Shown in pieces: positions 1 to 14,109 of a DNA stretch of 64,000 nucleotides; position 1 is the stretch's first letter; every line of letters begins with the position of its first letter. This DNA comes from Calliopsis andreniformis. Taxonomy: Eukaryota > Arthropoda > Insecta > Hymenoptera > Andrenidae. The notes under the pieces are model-generated. The model was not told the origin of the DNA. It worked only from the letters and a program-made list of their open reading frames with translations, and did no database searches. The position numbers were made by a program, and so were the translations under genes. The DNA lies in assembly GCF_051401765.1 (NCBI RefSeq), contig NW_027480423.1, positions 5,580,001-5,644,000 on the forward strand, written 5' to 3'.

Positions 1-43
1 CAACGCCAGAAGCATAAAATACGGTATAAATACAATAGCTTTT

Positions 44-1007
44 CCATCGTATAAAACGAATAATTCCTACGAGTGTGAAAGTTATGGTAATTTCTACGTT
101 CCGGGCAACCTAGGTGTCACTCTAGGGCGTTGCTCCACCAGATGGCATAGCTAGGGACTTAGAATTCAACGCCATAAGAATAAAATACAATATAAGAACA
201 ACAGTTTTTCCATCGTATAAAATGAATAATTGGAAACATTGTGAAAGTAATGGTCATTTCTACGCTCCAGGCAACCTAGGTGTCACTCTAGGGCGTTACT
301 CCACCACATCCAATAGCAACGGCCTTAGAAGTCAACGCTAGAAGAATAAAATACAATATAAATACAACACCTTTTCCATCGTATAAAAAGAATAATTGCA
401 CACAGTGTGATAGTAATGGTCATTTCTACGTTCCGGACAACCTAGGCTTCACTCTAGGGCGTTGCTCCACCACATCGAATAGCTACTGCCGTAGAAGTCA
501 ACGCCCGAAGCATAAAATACAAAATAAATAGAACAGTTTTTCCATCGTATAAAACGAATAATAGCAACCAGTGCCAAAGTTATGGTCATTTCTACGTTCC
601 GGGCAACCTACGCTTCAGCCCAGGGCGTTGTTCCACCAGATCGAATAGTTAGGGCCTAAGAAGTGAACGCCAGCAGCATAAATTACAATATAAATACAAC
701 AGTTCTTCCATCATATAAAACGAATAATTGCAACCAGTATGAAAGTTATGGTCATTTCTACGTTCCGGGCAACCTAGGCTTCACTCTATGGCGTTCTTCC
801 ACCACATCGAATAGCTGCGGCCTCAGAAGTCAACGCCTGAAGCATAAAATACAATAAAAATACAACAGTCTTTCCATCCTATAACAGGAATAATTGCAAC
901 GCGTGTGAAAGTGATGGTCATTTGTACGTTCCGGGCAACCTAGGTTTCACTCTAGGGCGTTGCTCCACCAGATCGAATAGCCGGGGACTTGGAATTCAAC
1001 GCCAGAA
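44..1007. repeat. Multi-monomer block A, copy 1 (offset 2,987 bp to copy 2)
   Basis: About 5.8 monomers that match 3031-3994 at a constant offset of 2,987 bp (18 monomers less 1 bp). Shared rare variants include cgaataattcctacgag near the left end. The match breaks shortly after the gaattcaacgcc site, where this copy continues agaataaaacac and the partner agcataaaatacg. Parts of the same block also recur near 5.85 kb, 7.1-7.8 kb, 9.1-9.6 kb, 25.2-25.7 kb and 32.8-33.1 kb. Confidence 0.85.
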
Positions 1008-3030
1008 GAATAAAACACAATATAAGTACAACCGTTTTTCCATTGTATAAAATGAATAATTGCAAACATTGTGAAATTAATGGTCATTTCTACGTTCCGG
1101 GTAACCTAGGCGTCACTGTAGGGCGTTGCTCCACCACAGCTAATAGCTACGGCCTTAGAAGTCAACGCCAGAAGCATAAGATACAATATCAATACAACAG
1201 CTTTTCCGTCGTATAAAACGAATAATTGCAACCAGTGTGAAAGTTATTGTCATTTCTACTTTCCGGGCAACCTAGGCTTCACCCTAGGGCGCTGCTCCAC
1301 CAGATCGAATAGTTAGTGCACTAGAAGTCAGCGCCAGAAGCATAAAATTCACTATAAATACAACAGTTTTTCCATCGTATAAAACGAATAATTGCTACCA
1401 GTGTGAAAGTTATGTTCATTTCTACGTTTCTGACAACCTAGGCTTCACTGTAGGGTGTTGCTCCACCAAATCGAATAGGTAGGGCCATGGAAGTCAGCGT
1501 CCGAAGCATAAAATACAATAAATATTCAAGAGTTTTTCCATCGTATAACAGGAATAATTGCAACCAGTGTGAAAGTGATGGTCATTTCTACGTTCTGGGC
1601 AACCTAGGCTTCACTCTAGGGCGTCGTTCCACCAGATCGAATAGTTAGGGCCTAAGAAGTCAACGCCAGAAGCATAAAATATAATATAAATATAACAGTT
1701 TTTCCATCGTATAAAACGAATAATTGCAACAAGTATGAAAGTTGTGGTTATTTCTACTTTCCGGGCAACCTAACCTTCGCCCTAGGGCGTTGCTCCAGCA
1801 GATTGAATAGTTAGGGCCTTAGAAGTCAACGCCCGAAGCATAAAATACAAAATAAATAGAACAGTTTTTCCATCGTATAAAACGAATAATTGCTACCGGT
1901 GTGAAAGTTATGGTCATTTCTACGTTCCGGGCAACCCAGGCTTCACCCTAGGGCGTTGTTGCACCAGATGGAATAGTTAGGGCATAAGAAGTCAACGCCA
2001 GAAGCATAAAATACGGTATAAATACAACAGCTTTTCCATCGTATAAAACGAATAATTGCAACCAGTGTGAAAGTTATAGCCATTTCTACTTTCCGGGCAA
2101 CCTAGGCTTCACTCTAGGGCTTTGCTGCACCAGATCGAATAGTTAGGGCCTTAGAAGTCAACGCCAGAAGCATAAAATACAATAAAGATGCAACAGTTTT
2201 TCCATCGTATATCAGGAATTATTGCAACCAGTGTGAAAGTAATGGCATATCATTGTTCCGTGCAACCTAGGCTTCACTCTAGGGCGTTGCTCCACCAGAT
2301 GGATTAGTTAGGGCCTTAGAAGTCAACGCCCGAAGCATAAAATACAATAAAGATGCAACAGTTTTTCCAACGTATAAAACGAATAATTGAAACCAGTGTA
2401 AAAGTAATGGTCATTTCTACGTTCCGGGCAACCTAGGCTTCACCCTAGGGCGCTGCTCCACCAGATCGAATAGTTAGTGCACTAGAAGTCAGCGCCAGAA
2501 GCATAAAATTCACTATAAATACAACAGTTTTTCCATCGTATAAAACGATTAATTGCTACCGGTGTCAAAGTTATGGTCATTTCTACGTTCCGGGCAATCC
2601 AGGCTTCACCCTAGGCCGTTGTTGCACCAGATGGAATAGTTAGGGCATAAGAAGTCAACGCCAGAAGCATAAAATACGGTATAAATACAACAGCTTTTCC
2701 ATCGTATAAAACGAATAATTGCAACCAGTATGAAAGTTATGGTCATTTCTACTTTCCGGGCAACCTAGGATCCAACCTAGGGCGTTGCTGCAACCGATTG
2801 AATAGTTAGGGCCTTAGAAGTCAACGCCCGAAGCATAAAATACAAAAGAAATAGAACAGTTTTTCCATCGTATAAAACGAATAATTGAAACCAGTGTAAA
2901 AGTTATGGTCATTTCTACTTTCCGGGCAACCTGGGCTTCACCCTAGGGCGTAGTTCCAGCAGACTGAATAGTTAGGGCCTTAGAAGTCAACGCCCGAAGC
3001 ATGTGATACAAAATAAATAGAACAGTTGTT

Positions 3031-3994
3031 CCATCGTATAAAACGAATAATTCCTACGAGTGTGAAAGTTATGGTAATTTCTACGTTCCGGGCAACCTAG
3101 GTGTCACTCTAGGGCGTTGCTCCACCAGATGGCATAGCTAGGTACTTAGAATTCAACGCCATAAGAATAAAATACAATATAAGAACAACAGTTTTCCCAT
3201 CGTATAAAATGAATAATTGGAAACATTGTGAAAGTAATGGTCATTTCTACGCTCCAGGCAACCTAGGTGTCACTCTAGGGCGTTACTCCACCACATCCAA
3301 TAGCTACGGCCTTAGAAGTCAACGCTAGCAGCATAAAATACAATATAAATACAACACCTTTTCCATCGTATAAAAAGAATAATTGCACACAGTGTGAAAG
3401 TAATGGTCATTTCTACGTTCCGGACAACCTAGGCTTCACTCTAGGGCGTTGCACCACCACATCGAATAGCTACTGCCTTAGAAGTCAACGCCCGAAGCAT
3501 AAAATACAAAATAAATAGAACAGTTTTTCCATCGTATAAAACGAATAATAGCAACCAGTGCCAAAGTTATGGTCATTTCTACGTTCCGGGCAACCTAGGC
3601 TTCACCCCAGGGCGTTGTTCCACCAGATCGAATAGTTAGGACCTAAGAAGTGAACGCCAGCAGCATAAACTACAATATAAATACAACAGTTCTTCCATCA
3701 TATAAAACGAATAATTGCAACCAGTATGAAAGTTATGGTCATTTCTACGTTCCGGGCAACCTAGGCTTCACTCTATGGCGTTCTTCCACCACATCGAATA
3801 GCTGCGGCCTCAGAAGTCAACGCCTGAAGCATAAAATACAATAAAAATACAACAGTCTTTCCATCCTATAACAGGAATAATTGCAACGCGTGTGAAAGTG
3901 ATGGTCATTTGTACGTTCCGGGCAACCTAGGTTTCACTCTAGGGCGTTGCTCCACCAGATCGAATAGCTAGGGACTTGGAATTCAACGCCAGAA
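3031..3994. repeat. Multi-monomer block A, copy 2
   Basis: Partner of 44-1007 at offset 2,987 bp, with only scattered substitutions. Its right part continues into a longer block (3400-5405) that is repeated at 9044-11049, so two different duplication events overlap here. Confidence 0.85.
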
Positions 3995-5405
3995 GCATAA
4001 AATACGATATAAATACAACAGCATTTCCATCGTATAAAACGAATAATTGCAACCAGTGTGAAAGTAATGGTCATTTCTACGTTCCGAGCACCCTAGGCGT
4101 CACTCCAGTTCGTTCCTCCACTACATCTAATAGCTACGGCATTAGAAGCCAACGCCAGGGGCATAAAATACAATATAAATACAACAGCCTTTACACCGTA
4201 TAAAACGAATAATTGCAACCTGTGTGAAGGTTATGGTCATATCTACGTTCCGGGCAACCTAGGCTTCACTGTAGGGCGTTGCTCCACCAGATCGAAGTGT
4301 TAGGGCCTAAGAAGTCAACGCCCGAAGCATAAAATACGATATAAATACAACAGCTTTTCCACCGTATTAAATGAATAATTGCAAACAGTGTGAAAGTAGT
4401 GGTCATTTATACGTTCCGAGCATCCTAGGCTTCACTCTAGGGCGGTGCTCCACCAGATCGAATAGCTACGGCCTTAGAAGCCTACGCCTGAAGCATAAAA
4501 TACAATAAAAATACAACAGTCTTTTCATCGTATAACAGGAATAATTGCAACAAGCGTGAAAGTTATGATCATTTCGGCGTTTTGGGCAACCTAGGCTTCA
4601 CTCTATTGCGTTGCTCCACCAGATCGAAAAGTTAGTGCCTTAGAAGTCAACGCCAGAAGCATAAAATACAATATAAATACAACAGTTTTTCCATCGTATA
4701 AAACGAATAATTGCTACCGGTGTGACAGTTATGGTCATTTCTACGTTCCGGGCAACCTAGGCGTCACTCTAGTGCGTTGCTCCACCACATCTAATAGCTA
4801 CGGTCTTAGACGTCAACGACAGAAGCATAAAATTCAATAAAGATGCAACAGCTTTTCCTACGTATAAGAGGAATAATTGCAACCAGAGTGAAAGTTATTG
4901 TCATTTCTACTTTCAGGGCAACCTAGGCTTCACCCTAGGGCGTTGCTCCAACAGATTGAATAGTTAGGACCTTAGAAGTCAACGCCCGAAGCATAAAATG
5001 CAATAAAAATACAACAGTTTTTCCATTGTATAGCATGACTAATTGCAACCAGTGCGAAAGTAACGATCATTTCGACGTTTCGGGCATCCTAGACTTAACT
5101 CTGAGGCGCTGCTCCACCAGGTCGAAGAGTTAGGGCCTAAGAAGGCACCGCCAGAAGCATAAAATACAATATAAATATAACAGTTTTTCCATCGTATAAA
5201 ACGAATAATAGCAATCAGTGTGAAAGTTATGGTTATTTCTAAGTTCCGGGCAACCTAGACTTCACCCTAGGGCGTTGGTCCAACAGATTGAATAGTTAGG
5301 GCCTTAGAAGTCAACGCCCGAAGCATCAAATGCAATAAAAGTGCAACAGTTTTTCCATCGTATAAAAGGATTAATTGCAACCAGTTTGAAAGTGATGGTC
5401 ATTTC
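3400..5405. repeat. Multi-monomer block B, copy 1 (offset 5,644 bp to copy 2)
   Basis: About 12 monomers repeated at 9044-11049. The offset of 5,644 bp is exactly 34 monomers. Shared private variants include cggacaacctagg at the left, ccgagcaccctaggcgtc near 4085, ttcggcgttttgggcaacc near 4573 and aaaaggattaattgc near 5366. Left and right limits are where the two copies stop sharing these variants. Confidence 0.85.
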
Positions 5406-8400
5406 TACGTTCCGGGCAACCTAGGCTTCACTCTAGGGCGTTCTTCCACCAGATCGAATAGTTAGGGCCTAAGAAGTGAACGCCAGAAGCATAAAATACA
5501 ATATAAATACAACAGTTTTTCCATCATATAAAACGAGTAATTGCAACCAGTATGAAAGTTGTGGTCATTTCTACTTCCCGGGCAACCTCGGCTTCACTCT
5601 AGGGCGTTGCTCCACCAGATCGAATAGTTAGTGCCTTAGAAGTCAATGCCCGAAGCATAAAATACAAAAGAAATAGAACAGTTTTTCCATCGTATAAAAC
5701 GAGTAATTGAAACCAGTGTAAAAGTTATGGTCATTTCTACTTTCCGGGCAACCTAGGCTTCACCCTAGGGCGCTGTTCCAGCAGATTGAGTAGTTAGGGC
5801 CTTAGAAGTCAACGCCCGAAGCATGAAATACAAAATAAATGGAACAGTTGTTCCATCGTATAAAACGAATAATTCCTACGAGTGTGAAAGTTATGGTAAT
5901 TTCTACGTTCCGGGCAACCTAGGTGTCACTCTAGGGCGTTGCTCCACCAGATCGCATAGCTAGGGACTTAGAATTCAACGCCATAAGAATAAAATACAAT
6001 ATAAGGACAACAGTTTTTCCATCGTATAAAACGAATAATTGGGACCAGTGTGAAAGTTAAAGTCATTTCTACATTCCGAGCAACCTAGGTTTCACTCTAG
6101 GGCGTTACTCCACCAGATCGAATAGCTAGGGACTTGGAATTCAACGCCAGAAGAATAAGACACAATAGAAGTACAACCGCTTTTCCATTGTAAAAAATGA
6201 ATAATTGCAAGCATTGTGAAATTAATGGTCATTTCTACGTTCCGGGCAACCTAGGCTTCACTCTAGGGCGTTGCTCCACCACATCGAATACCTACTGCCT
6301 TAGAAGTCAACGCTAGAAGCATAAAATACAATAAAAATGCAACAGTTTTTCCAACGTATAGCATGAATAATTGCAACCGGTGTAAATGTCATGGTCATTT
6401 CTACGTTCCGGGCAACCTAGGCTTCACTCTAGGGCGTCGCTCCACCAGATCCAACAGTTAGGGCCTTAGAAGTCAACGCCCGAAGCATAAAATACAAAAT
6501 AAATAGAACAGTTTTTCCATTGTATAAAACGAATAATTGCTACCAGTGTAAAAGTTATGGTCATTTCTACGTTCCGGGCAACCTAGGCTTCACTCTAGGG
6601 CGTTGCTCGACCACATCGAATAGCTACTGCCTTAGAAGTCAACGCTAGAAGCATAAAATACAATAAAAATGCAACAGTTTTTCCAACGTATAGCATGAAT
6701 AATTGCAACCGGTGTGAATGTCATGGTCAGTTCTACGTTCCGGGCAACCTAGGCTTGACTGTAGGGTGTTGCTCCACCAGATCGAATTGGTAGGGCCATA
6801 GAAGTCAACGCCCGAAGCATAAAATACAAAATAAATAGAACAGTTTTTCCATCGTATAAAACGAATAATTGCTACCAGTGTGAAAGTTATGTTCATTTCT
6901 ACGTTCCGGGCAACCTAGGCTTGACTGTAGGGCGTTGCTCCACCAGATCGAATAGGTAGGGCGATAGAAGTCAACGCCCCAAGCATAAAATACATTAAAT
7001 ATACAAGAGCTGTTCCATCGTAAAACAGGAATAATTGCAACCAATGTGAAAGTGATGGTCATTTCTACGTTCCGGGCAGCCTAGGCTTCACTCCATGGCA
7101 TTCTTCCACCACATCGAATAGCTACAGCCTCAGAAGTCAACGCCTGATGCATAAAATACAATAAAAATACAACAGTCTTTCCATCCTATAACAGGAGTAT
7201 TTGCAACCCGTGTGAAAGTGATGGTCATTTGTACGTTCCAGGCAACCTAGGCTTCACTCTAGGGCGTTGTTCCACCAGATCGAATTGTTAGGGCCTAAGA
7301 AGTCAACGCCAGGAGCATAAGATACAATATAAATATAACAGTTTTTCCATCGTAGAGAACGAATAATAGCATCCAGTGCCAAAGTTATGGTCATTTCTAC
7401 GTTCCGGGCAACCTAGGCTTCACCCCAGGGCGTTGTTCCACCAGATCCAATAGTTAGGGCCTAAGAAGTGAACGCCAGCAGCATAAATTACAATATAAAT
7501 ACAACAATTCTTCCATCATATAAAACGAATAATTGCAACCAGTATGAAAGTTATGGTCATTTCTACGTTCCGGGCAACCTAGGCTTCACTCTATGGCGTT
7601 CTTCCACCACATCGAATAGTTGCGGCCTCAGAAGTCAACGCCTGAAGCATAAAATACAATAAAAATACAACAGTCTTTCCATCCTATAACAGGAATAATT
7701 GCAACGCGTGTGAAAGTGATGGTCATTTGTACGTTCCGGGCAACCTAGGTTTCACTCTAGGGCGTTGCTCCACCAGATCGGATAGCTAGGAACTTGGAAT
7801 TCAACGCCAGAAGAATAAAACACAATATAAGTACAACCGTTTTTCCATTGTATAAAATGAAAAATTGCAAACATTGTGAAATTAATGGTCATTTCTACGT
7901 TCCGGGCAACCTAGGCGTCACTGTAGGGCGTTGCTCCACCACAGCTAATAGCTACGGCGTTAGAAGTCAACGCCAGAAGCATAAAATACAATATCAATAC
8001 AACAGCTTTTCCGTCGTATAGAATGAATAATTGCAAACAGTGTGAAAGTACTGGTCATTTCTACGTTCCGGGTAACCTAGGCTTCACTCTAGGGCGTTGT
8101 TGCACCAGATCCAACAGTTAGTTCCTAAGAAGTCAACGCCCGAAGCATAAAATACAAAATAAATAGAACAGTTTTTCCATTGTACAAAACGAATAATTGC
8201 TACCAGTGTGAAAGTTATGTTCATTTCTACGTTTCTGACAACCTAGGCTTCACTGTAGGGTGTTACTCCACCAAATCGAATAGGTAGGGCCATGGAAGTC
8301 AACGCCCGAAGCATAAAATACAATAAATATACAACAGTTTTTCCATCGTATAAAACGAATAATTGCTACCGGTGTGAAAGTTATGGTCATTTCTACGTTC

Positions 8401-9043
8401 CGGGCAACCTAGGCGTCACTCTAGTGCGTTGCTCCACCACATCTAATAGCTACGGTCTTAGACGTCAACGACAGAAGCATAATATTCAATAAAGATGCAA
8501 CAGCTTTTCCTACGTATAAGACGAATAATTGCAACCAGTGTGAAAGTTATTGTCATTTCTACTTTCCGGGCAACCTAGGCTTCACCCTAGGGCGTTGCTC
8601 CAACAGACTGAATAGTTAGGACCTTAGAAGTCAATGCCCGAAGCATAAAATGCAATAAAAATACAACAGTTTTTCCATTGTATAGCATGACTAATTGCAA
8701 CCAGTGCGAAAGTAACGATCATTTCGACGTTTCGGGCATCCTAGACTTAACTCTGAGGCGTTGCTCCACCAGGTCGAAGAGTTAGGGTCTAAGAAGTCAA
8801 CATCGGAAGCATAAAATACAATATAGGTGCAACAGCTTTTCCAACGTAGAAAACGAATAATAGCAACCTGTGTGAAGGTTATGGTCATATCTACGTTCCG
8901 GGCAACCTTGGCTTCACTGTAGGGTGTTGCTCCACCAGATCGAATAGGTAGGGCCATAGAAGTCTACGCCCGAAGCATAAAATACAATAAATATACGAGA
9001 GTTTTTCCATCCTATATCAGGAATAATTGCAACCAGTGTGAAA

Positions 9044-11049
9044 GTGATGGTCATTTCTACGTTCCGGACAACCTAGGCTTCACTCCAGGGCGTTGCACCA
9101 CCACATCGAATAGCTACTGCCTTAGAAGTCAACGCCCGAAGCATAAAATACAAAATAAATAGAACAGTTTTTCCGTCGTATAAAACGAATAATAGCAACC
9201 AGTGCCAAAGTTATGGTCATTTCTACGTTCCGGGCAACCTAGGCTTCACCCCAGGGCGTTGTTCCACCAGATCGAATAGTTAGGGCCTAAGAAGTGAACG
9301 CCAGCAGCATAAATTACAATATAAATACAACAGTTCTTCCATCATATAAAACGAATAATTGCAACCAGTATGAAAGTTATGGTCATTTCTACGTTCCGGG
9401 CAACCTAGGCTTCACTCTATGGCGTTCTTCCACCACATCGAATAGCTGCGGCCTCAGAAGTCAACGCCTGAAGCATAAAATACAATAAAAATACAACAGT
9501 CTTTCCATCCTATAACAGGAATAATTGCAACGCGTGTGAAAGTGATGGTCATTTGTACGTTCCGGGCAACCTAGGTTTCACTCTAGGGCGTTGCTCCACC
9601 AGATCGAATAGCTAAGGACTTGGAATTCAACGCCAGAAGCATAAAATACGATATAAATACAACAGCATTTCCATCGTATAAAACGAATAATTGCAACCAG
9701 TGTGAAAGTAATGGTCATTTCTACGTTCCGAGCACCCTAGGCGTCACTCCAGTTCGTTCCTCCACCACATCTAATAGCTACGGCATTAGGAGCCAACGCC
9801 AGGGGCATAAAATACAATATAAATACAACAGCCTTTACACCGTATAAAACGAATAATTGCAACCTGTGTGAAGGTTATGGTCATATCTACGTTCCGGGCA
9901 ACCTAGGCTTCACTGTAGGGCGTTGCTCCACCAGATCGAAGTGTTAGGGCCTAAGAAGTCAACGCCCGAAGCATAAAATACGATATAAATACAACAGCTT
10001 TTCCATCGTATTAAATGAATAATTGCAAACAGTGTGAAAGTAGTGGTCATTTCTACGTTCCGAACATCCTAGGCTTCACTCTAGGGCGGTGCTCCACCAG
10101 ATCGAATAGCTACGGCCTTAGAAGCCTACGCCTGAAGCATAAAATACAATAAAAATACAACAGCCTTTTCATCGTATATCAGGAATAATTGCAACAAGCG
10201 TGAAAGTAATGATCATTTCGGCGTTTTGGGCAACCTAGGCTTCACTCTATTGCGTTGCTCCACCAGATCGAAAAGTTAGTGCCTTAGAAGTCAACGCCAG
10301 AAGCATAAAATACAATATAACTACAACAGTTTTTCCATCGTATAAAACGAATAATTGCTACCGGTGTGACAGTTATGGTCATTTCTACGTTCCGGGCAAC
10401 CTAGGCGTCACTCTAGTGCGTTGCTCCACCACATCTAATAGCTACGGTCTTAGACGTCAACGACAGAAGCATAAAATTCAATAAAGATGCAACAGCTTTT
10501 CTTACGTATAAGAGTAATAATTGCAACCAGAGTGAAAGTTATTGTCATTTCTACTTTCAGGGCAACCTAGGCTTCACCCTAGGGCGTTGCTCCAACAGAT
10601 TGAATAGTTAGGACCTTAGAAGTCAATGCCCGAAGCATAAAATGCAATAAAAATACAACAGTTTTTCCATTGTATAGCATGACTAATTGCAACCAGTGCG
10701 AAAGTAACGATCATTTCGACGTTCCGGGCATCCTAGACTTAACTCTGAGGCGCTGCTCCACCAGGTCGAAGAGTTAGGGCCTAAGAAGGCACCGCCAGAA
10801 GCATAAAATACAATATAAATATAACAGTTTTTCCATCGTATAAAACGAATAATAGCAATCAGTGTGAAAGTTATGGTTATTTCTAAGTTCCGGGCAACCT
10901 AGACTTCACCCTAGGGCGTTGGTCCAACGGATTGAATAGTTAGGGCCTTAGAAGTCAACGCCCGAAGCATCAAATGCAATAAAAATGCAACAGTTTTTCC
11001 ATCGTATAAAAGGATTAATTGCAACCAGTTTGAAAGTGATGGTCATTTC
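9044..11049. repeat. Multi-monomer block B, copy 2
   Basis: Partner of 3400-5405. Further copies with the same marker variants lie around 13.4-14.1 kb, 16.9-18.4 kb, 25.1-27.1 kb and 32.7-34.4 kb, so this is a widely reused segment of the left half of the array. Confidence 0.85.
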
Positions 11050-11110
11050 AATATTCCGGGCAAACCTAGGCTTCACTCTAGGGCGTTGCTCCACCAGATC
11101 GAATAGTTAG

Positions 11111-11220
11111 GGCCTAAGAAGTCAACGCCAGAGGCATAAAATACAATAAATATACAACAGCATCGTGTAACAGGAATAATTGCAACCAGTGTGAAAGATA
11201 TGGCCATTTCGAACAGTTAG
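11111..11220. repeat. Truncated 110-bp monomer, occurrence 1
   Basis: Runs from ggcctaagaag to ggccatttcgaacagttag and is followed at once by a second copy of the same sequence that continues as an ordinary monomer. About 50 bp of the G/C-rich half (from tctacgttccggg to ccagat) is missing, and a few bases are missing before catcgtgtaac. The pattern suggests slippage or unequal exchange inside a monomer. Confidence 0.88.
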
Positions 11221-11715
11221 GGCCTAAGAAGTCAACGCCAGAGGCATAAAATACAATAAATATACAACAGCATCGTGTAACAGGAATAATTGCAACCAGT
11301 GTGAAAGATATGGCCATTTCTACGTTCCGGGCAACCTAGGCTCCACCCTAGGGCGTTGCTCCACCACATCGAATAGCTACGGCCTTAGAAGTCAACGCCA
11401 GAAGCATAAATTACAATAAAATACAACAGTTCGTCCCTCGTATAGAATGAATAATTGCAAACAGTGTGAAAGGAATGGTCATTTCTGTGTTGCGGGCAAC
11501 GTAGACTTAACTCTAGGGCGTTGCTCCACCAGATGGAATAGGTAGGGCCATAGATGTCAACGCCCGAAGCCTAAAATACAGTAAAGATACAACAGTTTTT
11601 CCATCGTGTAACAGGAATAATTGCAGCCAGTGTGAAAGTCATGGTCATTTCTACGTTCCGGGCAACCTAGGCTTCACTCTAGGGCGTTGCTCCACCACAT
11701 CGAATAGCTACGGCC

Positions 11716-11881
11716 TTAGAAGTCAACGCCAGGAGCATAAAGTACAAAATAAGTAGAACAGTTTTTCCATCGTGTAAAACGAATAATTGCAACCAGTGTG
11801 AAAGTTATGGTCATTTCTACGTTCTGGGCAACCTAGGCTTCACTCTAGGGCGTTGTTCCACCAGATCGAATAGTTAGGGCC
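11716..11881. repeat. Representative full-length satellite monomer (166 bp)
   Basis: Chosen as a clean example, in a phase starting at ttagaagtcaacgcc and ending at gttagggcc. A consensus written by hand from many monomers is also exactly 166 bp. It has about 68 G/C bases (41%), split about 30% G/C in the first 80 bp and about 51% in the last 86 bp. It contains the palindrome CCTAGG followed about 8 bp later by a second CTAGGG. The phase is arbitrary because the array is circularly permutable. Confidence 0.9.
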
Positions 11882-14109
11882 TAAGAAGTCAACGCCAGAA
11901 GCATAAAATATAATATAAATACAACAGTTTTTCCATTGTATAAAACGAATAATTGCAACCAGTGTGAAAGTAATGGTCATTTCAACGTTCCGGGCAACCT
12001 AGGTTTCGCTCTAGGGCGATGCACCTCCACATCGAATACTTAGGGCCTTAGAAGTCAACGACCGAAGCATAAAATACAAAATAAATAGAACAGTTTTTCC
12101 ATTGTATAAAACGAATAATTGCAACCAGTGTGAAAGTTATGGTCATTTCTACGATCCGAGCTGCTTAGGCTTCACTCTAGGGCGTTGCTCCACCACATTG
12201 AATAGCTACGGCCTTAGAAGTCAACGCCAGAAGCATAATATACAATATAAATACAACAGCTTTCCATCGTATAAGACGAATGTTTGCAAATATTGTGAAA
12301 GTAACGGTCATTTCTATGTTCCGGGCAACCTAGGCCTCACTCTAGGGCGTTGCTCCGCCGGATCGAATAGTTAGGGCCTAAGAAGTCAACGCCAGAGGCA
12401 TAAGATACAAAAATACAACAGTCTTTCCATCGTGTGACAGGAATAATTCCAACCAGTTTGAAGGTAATAGTCATTTCTACGTTCCGGGCAACCTTGGCTT
12501 CACTCTAGGGCGTTGGTCCACCAGATCGAATAGTTAGGGCCTAAGAAGTCGACGCCAGAAGCATAAAATACAATAAAAATACAACAGTTTTTCCATCGTA
12601 TAGCATGCATAATTGCAACCAGAGTGAAAGTAATGGTCATTTCTACGTTTCGGGCAACCTAGGCTTCACTCTAGGTCTTTGCTCCAAAAGATCGAATAGC
12701 TAGGGCCATAGAAGTCAATGGCCGAAGCATAAAATACAATAAAGATACAACTGTTTTTCCACCGTATAAAACGAATAATTGAAACCAGTATGAAAGCTAT
12801 GGTAATTTCTACGTTCCGCGCAACCTAGACTTCACACTAGGGCGTAGCACCACCAGATCGAATAGTTAGGGCCCAAGAAGTCGACGCCAGAAGCATAAAA
12901 TACAATATAAATACAACAGTTTTTCCATCGTATAAGACGAGTAATTGCAAACAGTGTGAAAGTGATGGTCATTTCTACGTTCCGGGAAACCTAGGCATCA
13001 CTCTAGGGCGTTGCTCCACCAGATCCAATAGGTATGGCCTTAGAAGTCAACGCCCGAAGCATAAAATACAAAATAAATAGAACAGTTTTTCCATTGTATA
13101 AAACGAATAATTGCAACCAGTGTGAAAGTTATGGTCATTTCTACGTTCTGGGCAACCTAGTCTTCACTCTAGGGCGTTGTTCCACCAGATCGAATAGTTA
13201 GGGCCTAAGAAGTCAACGCCAGAAGCATAAAATATAATATAAATACAACAGTTTTTCCATTGTATAAAACGAATAATTGCAACCAGTGTGAAAGTAATGG
13301 TCATTTCAACGTTCCGGGCAACCTAGGTTTCGCTCTAGGGCGATGCACCTCCGCATCGAATACTTAGGGCCTTAGAACTCAACGCCCGAAGCATAAAATA
13401 CAAAATAAATAGAACAGTTTTTCCATTGTATAAATCGAATAATTGCAACGCGTGTGAAAGTGATGGTCATTTGTACGTTCCGGGCAACCTAGGTTTCACT
13501 CTAGGGCGTTGCTCCACCAGATCGAATAGCTAAGGACTTGGAATTCAACGCCAGAAGCATAAAATACGATATAAATACAACAGCATTTCCATCGTATAAA
13601 ACGAATAATTGCAACCAGTGTGAAAGTAATGGTCATTTCTACGTTCCGAGCACCCTAGGCGTCACTCCAGTTCGTTCCTCCACCACATCTAATAGCTACG
13701 GCATTAGGAGCCAACGCCAGGGGCATAAAATACAATATAAATACAACAGCCTTTACACCGTATAAAACGAATAATTGCAACCTGTGTGAAGGTTATGGTC
13801 ATATCTACGTTCCGGGCAACCTAGGCTTCACTGTAGGGCGTTGCTCCACCAGATCGAAGTGTTAGGGCCTAAGAAGTCAACGCCCGAAGCATAAAATACG
13901 ATATAAATACAACAGCTTTTCCATCGTATTAAATGAATAATTGCAAACAGTGTGAAAGTAGTGGTCATTTCTACGTTCCGAACATCCTAGGCTTCACTCT
14001 AGGGCGGTGCTCCACCAGATCGAATAGCTACGGCCTTAGAAGCCTACGCCTGAAGCATAAAATACAATAAAAATACAACAGCCTTTTCATCGTATAACAG
14101 GAATAATTG

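Larger units (their letters stand above)
8100..11682. repeat. Long block C, copy 1 (3.6 kb, offset 16,068 bp to copy 2)
   Basis: About 3.6 kb matching 24168-27750 at constant offset 16,068 bp, including the aacagttagttcc variant at the left end and the truncated 110-bp monomer near 11.1 kb. Left of 8100 and right of 11682 the two copies follow different monomer types. Differences inside the block are sparse. Confidence 0.82.
10856..14109. repeat. Tandem higher-order unit D1 (3,254 bp)
   Basis: First of three tandem units that begin at gcaatcagtgtgaaag. It aligns to the second unit at offset 3,254 bp up to about 11.79 kb and at 3,420 bp from there to 14.1 kb. The change of 166 bp shows that one monomer is absent here compared with unit D2. 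It ends at 14,100-14,110 in a chimeric monomer. Confidence 0.82.

Noticed and set aside
663..857. Open frames of 64-90 codons recurring on both strands through the array (plus-strand peptides with Cys and His, such as those starting near 663, 3976 and 12102; minus-strand ones such as 6645-6896).
   Set aside because: They are the satellite monomer read in an open phase. 166 is one more than a multiple of 3, so the frame shifts each monomer and the frames end within one to two units. Several use GTG or TTG starts, copies differ by stops and indels, and there is no conserved start context or third-position bias.
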